Source of the DNA: Ceratotherium simum simum
Taxonomy: Eukaryota; Chordata; Mammalia; Perissodactyla; Rhinocerotidae
Length of the DNA stretch: 64,000 nt
NCBI RefSeq assembly: GCF_000283155.1
Contig: NW_004454177.1
Span: forward strand, 6,845,382 to 6,909,381
Direction of reading: 5' to 3'
Under the pieces are notes generated by a model that was not told where the DNA came from, did not search any database, and saw nothing but the letters and a program-made list of their open reading frames with translations. This document shows, in pieces, positions 51,833 to 62,195 of this stretch (the stretch's first letter is position 1; every line of letters begins with the position of its first letter). A program made the position numbers and the translations under genes.

Positions 51833-51944
51833 GTGAGTGGAGGGGCTTAGACTGAACATGGAATGTCATGAAATGAATATGGAAAAAATGAATCTTAGTC
51901 TTGAGTGCCACAAGTGGTTGATTTGAATGGCAGAATAACAGTAT

Positions 51945-52165
51945 TTAAAGGTGTCGGCTCTAGAGCCGGACTGCCTTGATGTGAATCCTGTTTCTACCAA
52001 CTCCTTAGCTGTGAAATTTCAGGTAAGTTACTTAGCTTCTGTGTACCTCAGCTTTCTCAAATGTAAAATAGGGATAAGAATAGTATTTAATTGATAAATA
52101 TATGTTAAACACTTGGAATAGTCTCTGGCAAAAAATGGTTCTCAATAAAGGTTAACCATTATTGA
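51945..52165 (+). mobile_element. MIR SINE
   Basis: GTCGGCTCTAGAGCCGGACT GCC, AGGTAAGTTACTTAGCTTCT GTGTACCTCAG and CTCAATAAAGGTTAACCATT ATTGAC. Confidence 0.85.
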
Positions 52166-52286
52166 CATTTTTCATAAAACCCCCTCCAATTCTACCAAAT
52201 AAAAAGCTACTACCAGAACCTTCCTTATTGTCATGCCTCCGATTGGTTATCCATTGTCCTTGTGAATCCTCTTTTGTGGGTGTTTA

Positions 52287-52720
52287 TTTATTTATTTATT
52301 TTTTTAATTTTTTGTTTATTGCAGTAACATTGGTTTATAACATTGTAAAAATTTCAGGTGTACATCATTGTACTTCTATTTCTGCATGGATTACATCATG
52401 TTCACCACCAAAATACTAATTACAACCCATCACCACACACATGTACCGAATTATCCCTTTCACCCTCCTCCCTCCCCCCCTTCCCCTCTGGTAACCACCA
52501 ATCCAATCTCTGTCCCTATGTGTTTGTTTATTGTTGTTATTATCTACTACTTAATGAAGGAAATCATGCGGTATTTGACCTTCTCCCTCTGACTTATTTC
52601 ACTCTGCATTATACCCTCAATGTCCATCCATGATGTCACAAATGGCTGGATTTCATCGTTTCTTATGGCTGAGTAGTATTCCATTGTGTATATATACCAC
52701 AGCTTCTTTATCCATTCGTC
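52287..52720 (-). mobile_element. 5'-truncated L1 with 13-bp TSD
   Basis: 434 bp antisense L1 3'UTR starting with the (TTTA)n tail, then GTTTATTGCAGTAACATTGG TTTATAACATTG, CAGGTGTACATCATTGTACT, and ending at CACAGCTTCTTTATCCATTC GTC. Target duplication TTGTGGGTGTTTA at 52274-52286 and 52721-52733. Low divergence suggests a lineage-recent insertion. Confidence 0.92.
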
Positions 52721-52889
52721 TTGTGGGTGTTTAGATGGAGGTGAAGATGAATATACTCTAATTGGTATGGGTCTTCAGAGACCAGCACTCTGAGGGTTTA
52801 GTATTCCAAAAAACTGGTAATCTCTTAAGTAACACCACACAGTCTAGATCTCCTGAAGAGTCTGAATTGGTCGCTTAGCCCTTCCTACT

Positions 52890-53028
52890 CAGAGTGGGGT
52901 TCCCTGACCAACAACATCGTCAGGAAAAATAGAATCTCAGGTTTCATCCCAGACCTGCTGAATCAGAATCTGCATTTTAGCAAGATACCCGGGCCATTTG
53001 TATGCACATTAGAGTTTGAGAAGCACTG
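52890..53028 (+). mobile_element. MER5A-like hAT-Charlie element, copy 1
   Basis: TCAGAGTGGGGTTCCCTGAC CAACAACATC, CCAGACCTGCTGAATCAGAA TCTGC, TGCACATTAGAGTTTGAGAA GCACTG: standard MER5A order and ends. Confidence 0.85.
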
Positions 53029-53035
53029 CCGTAGA

Positions 53036-53218
53036 TCAGAGCTACTCAAAGCATAATCCATGGACCAGCTTTCAGGGCAACTTATTGGAAATACAACTTT
53101 TTGGGGCCCCACCTTCACCTACTAAATCAGAATTCTGTAGGTAGGGCCCAGAATCTGTATTTTAACAAGTCCTCCAGTTGAGCCTTATGCACACCAAAGT
53201 TCGAGAAGCACTGCTCTA
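53036..53218 (+). mobile_element. MER5A-like hAT-Charlie element, copy 2
   Basis: CAGAGCTACTCAAAGCATAA TCCATGGACC, GGGGCCCCACCTTCACCTAC TAAATCAGAA, GCACACCAAAGTTCGAGAAG CACTG. In direct tandem with copy 1 (7-bp gap), about 100 bp before exon 20. Confidence 0.88.
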
Positions 53219-53314
53219 GTTGGTATCCAGTTTGAATATCCTCATTGGCTCCCATTACTTCCAACTGGCAGGTAACCTGGGCATTCGGTCACTCTGAGGT
53301 TCCTTTCTCTCCAG

Positions 53315-53654
53315 GTGCTGCGTCTCCCTCCCAGTTTCAAGGCTTACCCTCCCGCAGTGCAGTCTTCCAGCAGCAGCCTGAGAACTGTTCCCCTCCTCCC
53401 AATGTGGCACTAACCTGCTTGGGCCTACAGCAGTCTACCCAGTCACAGCAGGTGACCATCCAAGTACAGGAGCCCGTTGACATGCTCAGCAACATGCCTG
53501 GGACAGCTGCAGGCTCTGCTGGGCGGGGCATCTCCATCAGCCCCAGTGCCAGTCAGATTCAGATGCAGCACCGTACCAACCTGATGGCCACCTTCAGCTA
53601 CGGGCACCGACCCTTGTCCAAGCAGCTGAGTGCTGACAGTGCAGAAGCCCACAG
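53315..53654 (+). CDS. SIK3: SIK3 exon 20
   Basis: 340 nt: 2 bases completing Gly761, 112 codons (A762-H873), AG of Ser874. Starts AASPSQFQGLPSRSAVFQQQ and includes QSQQVTIQVQEPVDMLSNMP and QMQHRTNLMATFSYGHRPLS. Disordered Ser/Gln/Pro-rich region with Gln clusters; no enzyme domain. Acceptor TTTCTCTCCAG|GT, donor AG|GTAAGG. Several conservative differences from human (for example SYGHRP preceded by Phe instead of Leu) fit ordinary mammalian divergence. Confidence 0.96.
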
Positions 53655-54278
53655 GTAAGGCTGCCTAAAGTCACCCAGCCATTTATTCAGGCACTCCAGG
53701 TGAGAGGAGGCCCCTTAGCAGGGCGAGAGAGGAGGAGGGAAGAAGAATGAGTCTGACTGGGCTGTGCTCATTTCACCTTTTCTAAAATCAGGGTGGTGGG
53801 TTTGGGATGAACTTGAAGCCTATTTATTGACCCAGGATCAAAATGCTGAGACAGAGGAGGAAAATGACAAAAGCTACCTTCCTATTTGTCTGCAAAGAGG
53901 AAAACAGCCTATTAGAGAATAAAAGTGCCAGTTTCCCTTGTCTGTTCTTATAGGATTCTTTCCCTCTCTGTCACTCTTATTCTAAGAGATTGGTCCCTGT
54001 TAATAGCTCAAGTGATGTTGTAAAATAGGCCAAGTTGCTACCTTCAAGCTAGAGCTGGATCTGTTAAATACAGTGCCCTAGGTCTCTTGGAAGTTACTGG
54101 ATAAGTGAGTGTGGGGATGAGTAGGGTTGGTACATACACCCCCATCTTCCCTGTCGCGCCACAGTTCTCTGTTCCACTGGGGGCTCCCTACTGAGGAAGA
54201 GTAGTAGCTATTCCCTAGGGGAGTCTAGCGGACTTGTTAACGTGGATACCTGGTACTCACTCCCTTTTGTGTCTGCAG
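53655..54278 (+). other. SIK3: SIK3 intron 20
   Basis: 624-nt intron, GTAAGG...TTGTGTCTGCAG; unique sequence, nothing else identified. Confidence 0.9.
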
Positions 54279-55162
54279 CTTGAACGTGAATCGGTTCTCC
54301 CCTGCTAACTACGACCAGGCGCATTTACACCCCCATCTGTTTTCGGACCAGTCCCGGGGTTCCCCCAGCAGCTACAGCCCTTCAACAGGAGTGGGGTTCC
54401 CTCCAACCCAAGCCCTGAAAGTCCCTCCACATGACCAATTCCCCACCTTCCCTCCCAGTGCACATCAGCAGCCACCGCACTATACCACGTCGGCACTACA
54501 GCAGGCCCTGCTGTCCCCCACACCGCCGGATTACACAAGACACCAGCAGGTACCCCACATCCTTCAAGGACTGCTGTCTCCCCGACATTCGCTCACTGGC
54601 CATTCGGACATTCGGCTGCCCCCAGCAGAGTTTGCACAGCTCATCAAAAGGCAGCAGCAGCAGCGACAGCAGCAGCAGCAGCAGCAAGAGTACCAAGAAT
54701 TATTCAGGCATATGAACCAGGGGGATGCTGGGAGTCTGACTGCCAATCTTGGGGGACAGAGTATGACAGAGCGCCAGGCTTTACCATATCAAAATGCTGA
54801 CTCGTACCACCACCACCATACCAGCCCCCAGCATCTTCTACAAATCAGGGCGCAAGAATGTATCTCCCAGGTTTCCTCACCCACCCCGACCCATGGTTAT
54901 GCTCACCAGCCGACACTCATGCATTCAGAGAGCATGGAAGAGGAGTGCTCGTGTGAGGGGGCCAAGGATGGCTTTCCAGACAGGAAGAGTTCAAATACAT
55001 TGACCAAAGGTTGCCATGACAGTCCCCTGCTCTTGAGTACTGGCGGACCTGGGGACCCTGAATCTTTACTAGGAACTGTGAGTCATATACAGGAATTGGG
55101 CATACATCTGTACCGACATCAGCCAACTGCTGCTTTCAGTAGAAATAAGGTGTCCAGCCGAG
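54279..55162 (+). CDS. SIK3: SIK3 exon 21: large Q-rich C-terminal exon
   Basis: 884 nt: C of Ser874, 294 codons (L875-R1168), G of a split Glu. Begins LNVNRFSPANYDQAHLHPHL and ends in AFSRNKVSSR. Near 54651-54690 a glutamine tract reads 4 Q, R, 7 Q followed by EYQELFRHMN; human, as I recall it, has a longer second run. Farther on come a His run (SYHHHHTSPQ) and an acidic Cys-containing patch (SMEEECSCEGAKDG). The whole region is predicted disordered and may be a docking or regulatory tail. Donor GAG|GTAAGA. Without splicing, the frame adds 20 codons and stops at 55222-55224. Confidence 0.96.
54651..54690 (+). repeat. SIK3: CAG/CAA glutamine repeat in SIK3 exon 21
   Basis: (CAG)4 CGA (CAG)6 CAA in frame, giving Q4-R-Q7. 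The CGA and CAA interruptions should limit slippage, but this is the one coding microsatellite in the window. Confidence 0.93.
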
Positions 55163-55544
55163 GTAAGAGTCCCTTCAAAGTAAAAGTCCTTGGCCAAGCT
55201 GCCCTAATTCAATTAACTCAGTAATGTTATCTTTTTTCAGCTGGTACTCTTGTGTTCCTAAGGGAAAAGGAATTCCTGAGAAGACCTTCAGGATCATTTT
55301 GGGGAGAAGCGTGTAGGAAGTGGGTGTTGGTGGGTAAGGGGTCTGTTTTCAAAATTAAAAGATAGTGATAGAAAATTAACACTTAGTACAGTCAGTAAGA
55401 TATATTGCCTATTTCCCATATTCATGGTTTCTTAGAATCCAGAATTTCTTGACTGTCATCAAAATAGCTGACTTTAACTTCTGCAATAGAAAAAAGTCAG
55501 CCAGTGCTAAGAAAATGTGATTTAGTGTGAAAAGTGTTGGATGA

Positions 55545-55690
55545 AGAGTCAAACACCTCAGTTCTGGACTTGCCTCTATCATGAATGCGATAACCTTGTC
55601 ACTTAGACCTCGGGGTCTTATTTTCCTCATCTGCTAAAAAGGCACAGGAGGAATAATGGTCCTTTGCAGAGTATTTATGAAGATTAAAAC
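55545..55690 (+). mobile_element. MIR SINE
   Basis: GGACTTGCCTCTATCATGAA TG, ACCTTGTCACTTAGACCTCG GGGTCTTATTTTCCTCATCT G and GAGTATTTATGAAGATTAAA. Confidence 0.75.
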
Positions 55691-55720
55691 ATGCATATAT
55701 GTGTTTTGGTTTATACATGA

Positions 55721-55724
<4 letters not shown>

Positions 55725-55754
<30 letters not shown>
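55725..55754 (+). repeat. (TG)15 microsatellite
   Basis: Fifteen uninterrupted TG units in intron 21; likely polymorphic. Confidence 0.97.
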
Positions 55755-55755
<1 letters not shown>

Positions 55756-56767
55756 CAGAGAGAAGCATTTGATAATCCGAATGTATGATATAAATAATAT
55801 GAAGTATTATTATTACTCTGATCATTTGATTAATAAGATAAATACAGAATATTACAGCATCATAAGGGGCCTCATGTCATTTCATTTTGAATAACTTTAT
55901 AATTAATGAGTACATTCATTTTCATTCTGAAGGAGATTAGGATTACCATCAGTAAGTTATACTCAGAAATCATAGCATTCATCCTAGACAAAATCTGGAT
56001 TGATGTCGAACCCATCATCATAGATCTTGAAAAATGAGTTTATCTATAAAATATACAACTCTGAAACTGAACATTTCTTCCATTCTTCCCTTCTTGGAGC
56101 TACCTGCATCTCCTGCCCTGTTCTTTAAAGTCAGCACACAAAACTCAACTCGTAGGGGAATTAGGTCCTATAGCACAGTGCAGGATAGAAGACCTTGCTC
56201 TAAATCAGTTTATGTGAAGAAGACTTGATGCCTTCAGGTGTCCTCATTAAGCACTGATAGGGAGGGATGTGTGATTGCATAAAACGCCAGTTAAATCCTA
56301 GGCTTTTGAACAGATGGGTGCCGTCCATTTTGGAGGTCTGTACCAGTCAGACGTATTGTGTCCACTTGTGGCTGCTGTATTTTTAGGTGGACATGGGTTG
56401 ATGGGAGGTTTCAGAACCAGACCATATGTGGAATGGCTGACAGACCTGGGGATGTTTAGGCTTGGGGGGAAAAAACTAAGGAAACCACCATACGTGTTAG
56501 ATAGAAGAAAGGATTAGACCCTTCTGGGTTCATATTATGGAGCAGAACCAAGATCAGGATAGAAGTTGCAGGAAATTTCAAGTCCTGTGGAAGACCTGTA
56601 TAAGAACTTTCTAGAATAGACTGCTTCAGGAGCCTGAGAGCTTCCTGTGGCTGAGAGTAGTCTAGCAGAGGCAGGTTGGTGGTATCAGGGATGCTGTGGA
56701 AAAGCTTCCTGTGTGAATGAAAGCTTTCACCAGATTAGCATACTATAGTTGGCGTAAAAAGGCGTAT

Positions 56768-56965
56768 AGCGAACATTTCTCTAGTGCTTTCCATGTGCCA
56801 AACACCAAATACTATTCACGTATAAATTCATTTAATCCTCACAACAACCACGTAAGGTAGTAACTCTTGTTATTCCTATTTTACCAATGAGACAACTGAG
56901 GCACAGGTGAAGTAATTTGCCCCCAAGGTTAACAGCTAGTAAGTGGCAGCGGAAGCCCAGAGTTA
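56768..56965 (-). mobile_element. MIR SINE
   Basis: Antisense MIR: TAGTGCTTTCCATGTGCCAA ACACC, TTTAATCCTCACAACAACCA CGTAAGGTAG, CAATGAGACAACTGAGGCAC AGG and CAGCTAGTAAGTGGCAGCGG. Confidence 0.88.
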
Positions 56966-56969
56966 TTCA

Positions 56970-57530
56970 TTTCACTCCAGCAGATGCTTACTGAGTGTGT
57001 CCTGGGTGTGCAAGTCCCTGAGGAGAGAGCAAGGCTGGAGCAAATTGTGTACACTCCTTGCTCCCCCTACCCTGGATTGCTGTGTATTAAAACACTTTTT
57101 GAAATAGTTTTCTTCAAAAATTCTTCTGATTTCTCTTTACTTTTCCCTCCTGTGAGACACCCATGTACAGAAAGCCTGGAGGGCCCAAATTCGCCTGTGT
57201 CCCATAATTGTCAGAGGAACCTTCCTTTCGGCAGACTTGGGGTCTATTTAGTACCTAAAGTAAGGCAGAATGTGGTTGGTACAAGTCCTGTGGGAGCACA
57301 GAGGAGGCAGAGATTAGTTCTCAGTCAGAGGAATAGGGTAGGTTTCAGCAGTAAGTGGCATTTGAGTTGGGTCTTGGTGGATGAAGAGAATTTTGCCATT
57401 TGGATTTAGGGGAGAAGCCTGAGGAAAGACCAGTGGGTGCGAATGTCTCAGGGATATTTTGGTGAGAAGGCAAGCAGGCTTGGTTGGTTTGAGTGCAGTG
57501 TACATGAAGGAATTAGTAAAAGTTAGGGGC
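56970..57530 (-). mobile_element. L2 fragment(s), antisense
   Basis: CAGATGCTTACTGAGTGTGT CCTGGG and GAGCACAGAGGAGGCAGAGA TTAG..GTGGCATTTGAGTTGGGTCT TGG resemble antisense L2 3' sequence; patchy. Confidence 0.45.
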
Positions 57531-58399
57531 AGTGGTTTTCTGAATCCTGAGTTTGGTCTAGATCCAGCTGCAATGTGCCGCAAGAATCGTGGCTCACTGC
57601 TCAGTTTTCCTAGCAGTTATCAGTACACGGACCTGTCAGTCAGTCTGTGTCATACCCCTTTTTGTCAGTCTCAGGCCTTTACTTCAGGCCGAAACTTCAT
57701 GGTTATGATTCTTTTGACAAATCTCTCCTGCTTCTTCCCCTAGCTGAGTTACTGTCATTACTTCTCTCTCTCTTCCTTCTCCCAGCCTTCTTACATCCAC
57801 CACCATCACCGCCATTATCCTCTACAGAATCTCTTCTGGTTTCTGGAATAATCGGGTCATAAGTATATCCTACAGATTTCAGCTCAAAACTACCCTGTCC
57901 TTGTTGCCTCGTTATAATTTTTGCCAGTGTCTTCCCCCAAAGTCCTCTTTTTTCTTGAATCTTTTTTTCCTGACCTTTGACATGAGCTTTTCTAGAAGCT
58001 GTACTCTTAGCTCCTGCCTTTCTTGCTAATGTGTTGTAGAGATTATTTTTCCTTCTTTCTACCCAGTTTACTCTAAATGTACTCTTTAATTTAGCTACAG
58101 AATATGCTTTTTTGTTGCTTGAATACTATTCACCTTACCTCTTTCTGACATCTACTCCTATTTTGTGACTTTTGAGACCACATATATAATTATCTTTAAA
58201 GAATAAAGCCTCAAGTTTATAACTATGTGAATTTAGAATCCAGTATAGTAAAATAATGCAATAGAGAAATCAATGGCCTGGGGAAGCCCGATACTGCTTC
58301 CCCGATTTTAACTAACGAGTTAAAATCCCTTTGGGGATGTACATCGTGCTTAAAACAATGTCTTATCCTGAGGCGTCCCTGTTGTCCTTACCTTCAGTG

Positions 58400-58490
58400 A
58401 CTGAGCTTGCTCTGTGACCATGGGCCTGGTCTATGATCTGCCCTCCCTTTCTTCATCTGTGTAATGAGATATCTGGGCTAAGTGCCCCCT
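58400..58490 (+). mobile_element. MIR fragment
   Basis: GAGCTTGCTCTGTGACCATG GGC, CCTTTCTTCATCTGTGTAAT GAGATATCTGGGC. Confidence 0.6.
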
Positions 58491-58919
58491 AAGAGGAGGA
58501 GAAAGGAACTCATGTCTTTAGTATGTTTGCTGCATGCTTGGTGCTTTCGACTTAGTTACTCATTTATTTCTCACAGCCACCTTGGGACATATATGCTATA
58601 ATCCCTTTTACAGTAGATACCAAGGCTCCACAATCTCTTCCTGCTTTAACCTGACATGATTCTATTCTTTTAAAATCTTGAGAGCTCACGGTTTTACAAT
58701 ACCGAGGAATCATTGGATAGTTTGCTATCACTTTTGCCAAGAGAGGGTTATAATGCTATACTCCCCAACAACCCCCCTTTGCAGGCCAACAGGGGAAGCT
58801 CACCCTTGTTTATCTCTTTGGATGGGGAGGAATGCCTGCAGTTTCCTTTAATGATAACCTCCATCTCTGTGTAGTTTCACACTAGTCCCAAAACACTTCA
58901 TCTGTTATTTCCATGATAG

Positions 58920-59110
58920 AGCAAAGTCAACAAAATTTATTGAATGACTAGGTTGCACAAGACTCTGTTGTCGGTGCTGTGGGGAATGCGGGGATGAAAA
59001 GATAAAGAACCTGCCCTCAGAGACCTTACACTCCACTGGGGGAAAGGAAGACAAGCTCATAAACATGAATGCTATGTAATGAGTGCTGTAAGAGGTATAA
59101 TTATAGAGAG
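58920..59110 (-). mobile_element. L2 3'-end fragment, antisense
   Basis: AAATTTATTGAATGACTAGG, GTCGGTGCTGTGGGGAATGC, AACCTGCCCTCAGAGACCTT ACACTCCA: antisense L2 terminal segment. Confidence 0.6.
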
Positions 59111-60124
59111 TAGAGCTACTGTGATCTGTCTAAAATTTTGTAAAGGTAGATGAACAGGGATCACTGGCATTAGTCAAGGAAGATTAAGTGCCGTCATATC
59201 AGTGTCCATGATTACCTATTTCCTTTATGGCTGTTTGCCACCAATCAGTGGGGCCAGGCACTGCCAGAGCACTGAGCAGGCAGCATGCCAAAGGTTTCTT
59301 TCAAATGTGTGGAAGTTAAAGGGCTATCCATGCCCCACCTGCCTATAATCTCCCTATCTGCTACTCTAGAAGTAGAAATAAGGTTTATCTTCCTTCTATA
59401 GTATTACACACACTTGATTTTTTTCACTTGGCAAATAAATAAGTACAACAGCATAACCAGTTTACACGGTGAGATTACCAACTTGAACTCACACAGAAAA
59501 CCGCGTCCTCTTCTCCGAGCCTGGTCAGCTGCAGCAATATTAGAGGACCTCAGGCCTCATAGAGGGGTGAAATGATGACACACTGGGAGGGTCTACCCTC
59601 CAGGTAGGTCTACCTTCCTTCCTCAGGATCTTGAAGAGGTATATACACGCATCTCGTTTCTCTCATTTTCTCTTGAAACCCAGTAAATGAGTAAGGACAA
59701 GTCAACATTGATAGATTCAATAGCGAGTTGTGCAAGCTGCCCCAGAGTTCCCTGGCCAGGTGGGTGGTGTGCATTGTGTCCATTTGTGAATTTTTTCTTG
59801 TTGTTGTCAGAGGATCATCCTCCCTTCAGTATGCTCCCGGCTCTGCTTTGGTAAATACCCAAGAACACTCCTCTCAGCAGTCTTCTTCCCCCATTATTTA
59901 TATATCCTTTGGTGAGCTTGACAATTCCTGTGGCTGCTGAATTGGCGTAAAAGATGCCAAAGATTTGAGCCTAATTTTCATGTCCCTTGGTCGGTGGGTT
60001 AGTCTACTCATACCCCCCTAACCTTGTCAGTGGGTCTCATCTATAGAGTGTCACAAAAGACTTCTCAACTCAGGAGTCAAGATTCTTACTGAAAATACTT
60101 GCGTAGTCTTTGACAATTTTGGAA

Positions 60125-60300
60125 AGACGCTTTCACATGTGTTGTCTTTTGAGCCCCAGACAACCCTCATTTTTCAGATAGGGAAGCTAAGGTTAGGAGA
60201 GATTAAATGACTTACCCAAGTTCAGACACCCTGTTGGTGATGGGGCTGGATCCTGACTTCAAGTTTTCTGATTCCCTAGTCTTATATTCTTTCCTTTATG
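60125..60300 (-). mobile_element. MIR SINE
   Basis: CCCTCATTTTTCAGATAGGG AAGCTAAGG, AAATGACTTACCCAAGTTCA GACACC, GGGGCTGGATCCTGACTTCA AG. Confidence 0.72.
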
Positions 60301-60654
60301 CCTCCTTGTCTCCCATTCTACACCTTCCAAGTATATCTGCCAAACAGAAGGTGCTAGCCCTTCCAGATCTTTGACCTATGGATTACATTGAAACTTGAGC
60401 AGACAGAACCCTGGTTTATTACCCAACTCATATTAATAAGCTTCTTTTTCATCTAGTTCTTAACTTGCATTGGTCTCTCCTAAACCAGAGACTTCTTCTC
60501 TGGAAATTAAAGTTTCAGTAACTCATTTGTTCACTAACACATGGGTAAATTGTCCCCATAATTCTGGAAGTAGGGTTCTATGATAAAAATCAGTTTCTTT
60601 GTTTGTTTTTGTCAGCTGGCTCAGTATGTCCTTATCCACTCAGAAATAACATCG

Positions 60655-60874
60655 CCGGGCCGGCCCCGTGGCTTAGCGGTTAAGTGCGCGCGCTCCGCTG
60701 CTGGCGGCCTGGGTTCGGATCCCGGGCGCGCACCGACGCACCGCTTCTCCGGCCATGCTGAGGCCGCGTCCCACATACAGCAACTAGAAGGATGTGCAAC
60801 TATGACATACAACTATCTACTGGGGCTTTGGAGGGAAAAAAATAAATAAATAAAATCTTTAAAAAAAAAAAAAA
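60655..60874 (+). mobile_element. Near-consensus ERE1 SINE with 13-bp TSD
   Basis: Complete ERE1: CGGGCCGGCCCCGTGGCTTA, A and B boxes intact, CATGCTGAGGCCGCGTCCCA, tail with AATAAATAAATAAA and a long poly-A. Exact target duplication AGAAATAACATCG at 60642-60654 and 60875-60887. Sequence and duplication are the cleanest of all EREs here, implying a young insertion. Confidence 0.96.
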
Positions 60875-60904
60875 AGAAATAACATCGCTGAGATGGGTAT
60901 CAGT

Positions 60905-61045
60905 CTTGACTAACTCTTACAGTGTACCAAGTTCTAGTCAGTACTTTACATACGTGTGGAGGAAGTCCTGTCTTACAGATAAAGAGACTGAGACCCAGTG
61001 AAGTCAGGTAACTTGCCCAAGATCTCACTCAGCAGGAATCCTGGG
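60905..61045 (-). mobile_element. MIR fragment
   Basis: AGTGTACCAAGTTCTAGTCA GTACTTTACA and TAAAGAGACTGAGACCCAGT GAAGTCAGGTAACTTGCCCA. Confidence 0.7.
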
Positions 61046-61493
61046 GAAGCTGGGATCCATGCCCAGGTCTTCGTGACCCCGGAGCTTGTGCTCATGAGCT
61101 CTGGCTGCGGAGTCAGGAAGGGTCACCAAATGATTTGTGAAGCAGTAGCTTGCTCTGTCTTGCTGGCACTTTCAGGTGTGTTGGCACCAGGCCTGAAGGC
61201 TAGGAAGAGAGCTGACAAAGGAGGACAGGATCCATGTGACCTTCCCAAAGGCAGGCCCACAAGAGGGGTGGGTGTTTGGATTTGGAGAAGCCCCATTCTC
61301 AGGAATAAAAATAAATTCAAAAAAAGAGAGAGAGAAAGGAGACAGCAGACATATCAAACAAACACACACATTGAGCCCTCTAGAAGAAGTGGGAAGGAGC
61401 TAAATATCAAGAACCAGGACTGTATGTATACATTTTGTTAGCTTTGCCCCTTCCTCATGTTTGATAATGATCCTTTAAAAATCTTTAAACAGG

Positions 61494-61797
61494 GCCGGCC
61501 CCATGGCTTAGTGGTTAAGTGTGCACGCTCTGCTACTGGTGGCCCGGATTCGGATCCCGGGCGCGCACCAACACACTGCTTGTCCAGCCATGCTGAGGCT
61601 GCGTCCCACATACAGCAACTAGAAGGATGTGCAACTATGACATACAACTATCTATCTACTGGGGCTTTGGGGGAAAAAATGGAGGCTTTGGAGGAGAATT
61701 GGCAATAGATGTTAGCTCAGAGCCGGTCTTCCTCAGCAAAAAGAGGAGGATTAGCACGGATGTTAGCTCAGGGCTGATCTTCCTCACACACACACAA
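61494..61797 (+). mobile_element. ERE SINE, composite form, with about 17-bp TSD
   Basis: ERE1 body (GGCCGGCCCCATGGCTTAGT ... CTACTGGGGCTTTGGGGG) followed by GGAGAATTGGCAATAGATGT TAGCTCAGAG and a second AGAGGAGGATTAGCACGGAT GTTAGCTCAGGG block and (CA)n. Target duplication AAAAATCTTTAAACAGG ends at 61493 and at 61814. Confidence 0.92.
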
Positions 61798-62195
61798 AAA
61801 AATCTTTAAACAGGAGAGGTGTCATGTTTGTCTTTATGGGGAGCAAGGGGGTGCAACTGATGAGATTTGCATCCAGCATTATTATCCAGAAAAAAAGAAT
61901 TGAGTAGATGGTGTTAGCTATCAAAGAAGAGCATATAGGCATTAGAAAATACTTTGAGAAAGTAAAAAGCAGCTACTTGTGTTGCTTCTTGGGAAAGCAG
62001 ACCAGAGAGCCAGTTCCTTGCTCCACAGAGCCAGTGTTGCATCACTTCCTGCCAGTGGTTTTTGTTTGGCCCTGGGGCCAGCACGTGAGCAGTGCCCACT
62101 GAGAGGAATTGGGCTAGGTAGGTAGAATGGGCGACATAGTCCCACAAAGCAAGTCTTGGTGTAGACTTTTTTGTCTTCTCTCTGCTGGCTTTTAG

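Larger units (their letters stand above)
51833..53314 (+). other. SIK3: SIK3 intron 19
   Basis: 1.5-kb intron, GTGAGT...TTTCTCTCCAG. It contains a MIR (51945-52165), a 434-bp 5'-truncated L1 with a 13-bp target duplication (52287-52720) and two MER5A-like elements in direct tandem (52890-53218). Confidence 0.92.

Noticed and set aside
54280..55224. Reading the large 314-codon frame as a stand-alone gene
   Set aside because: It is SIK3 exon 21 plus 20 codons of intron; the acceptor GTCTGCAG and donor GAG|GTAAGA mark the true exon, and the first codon is TTG in the middle of SIK3.
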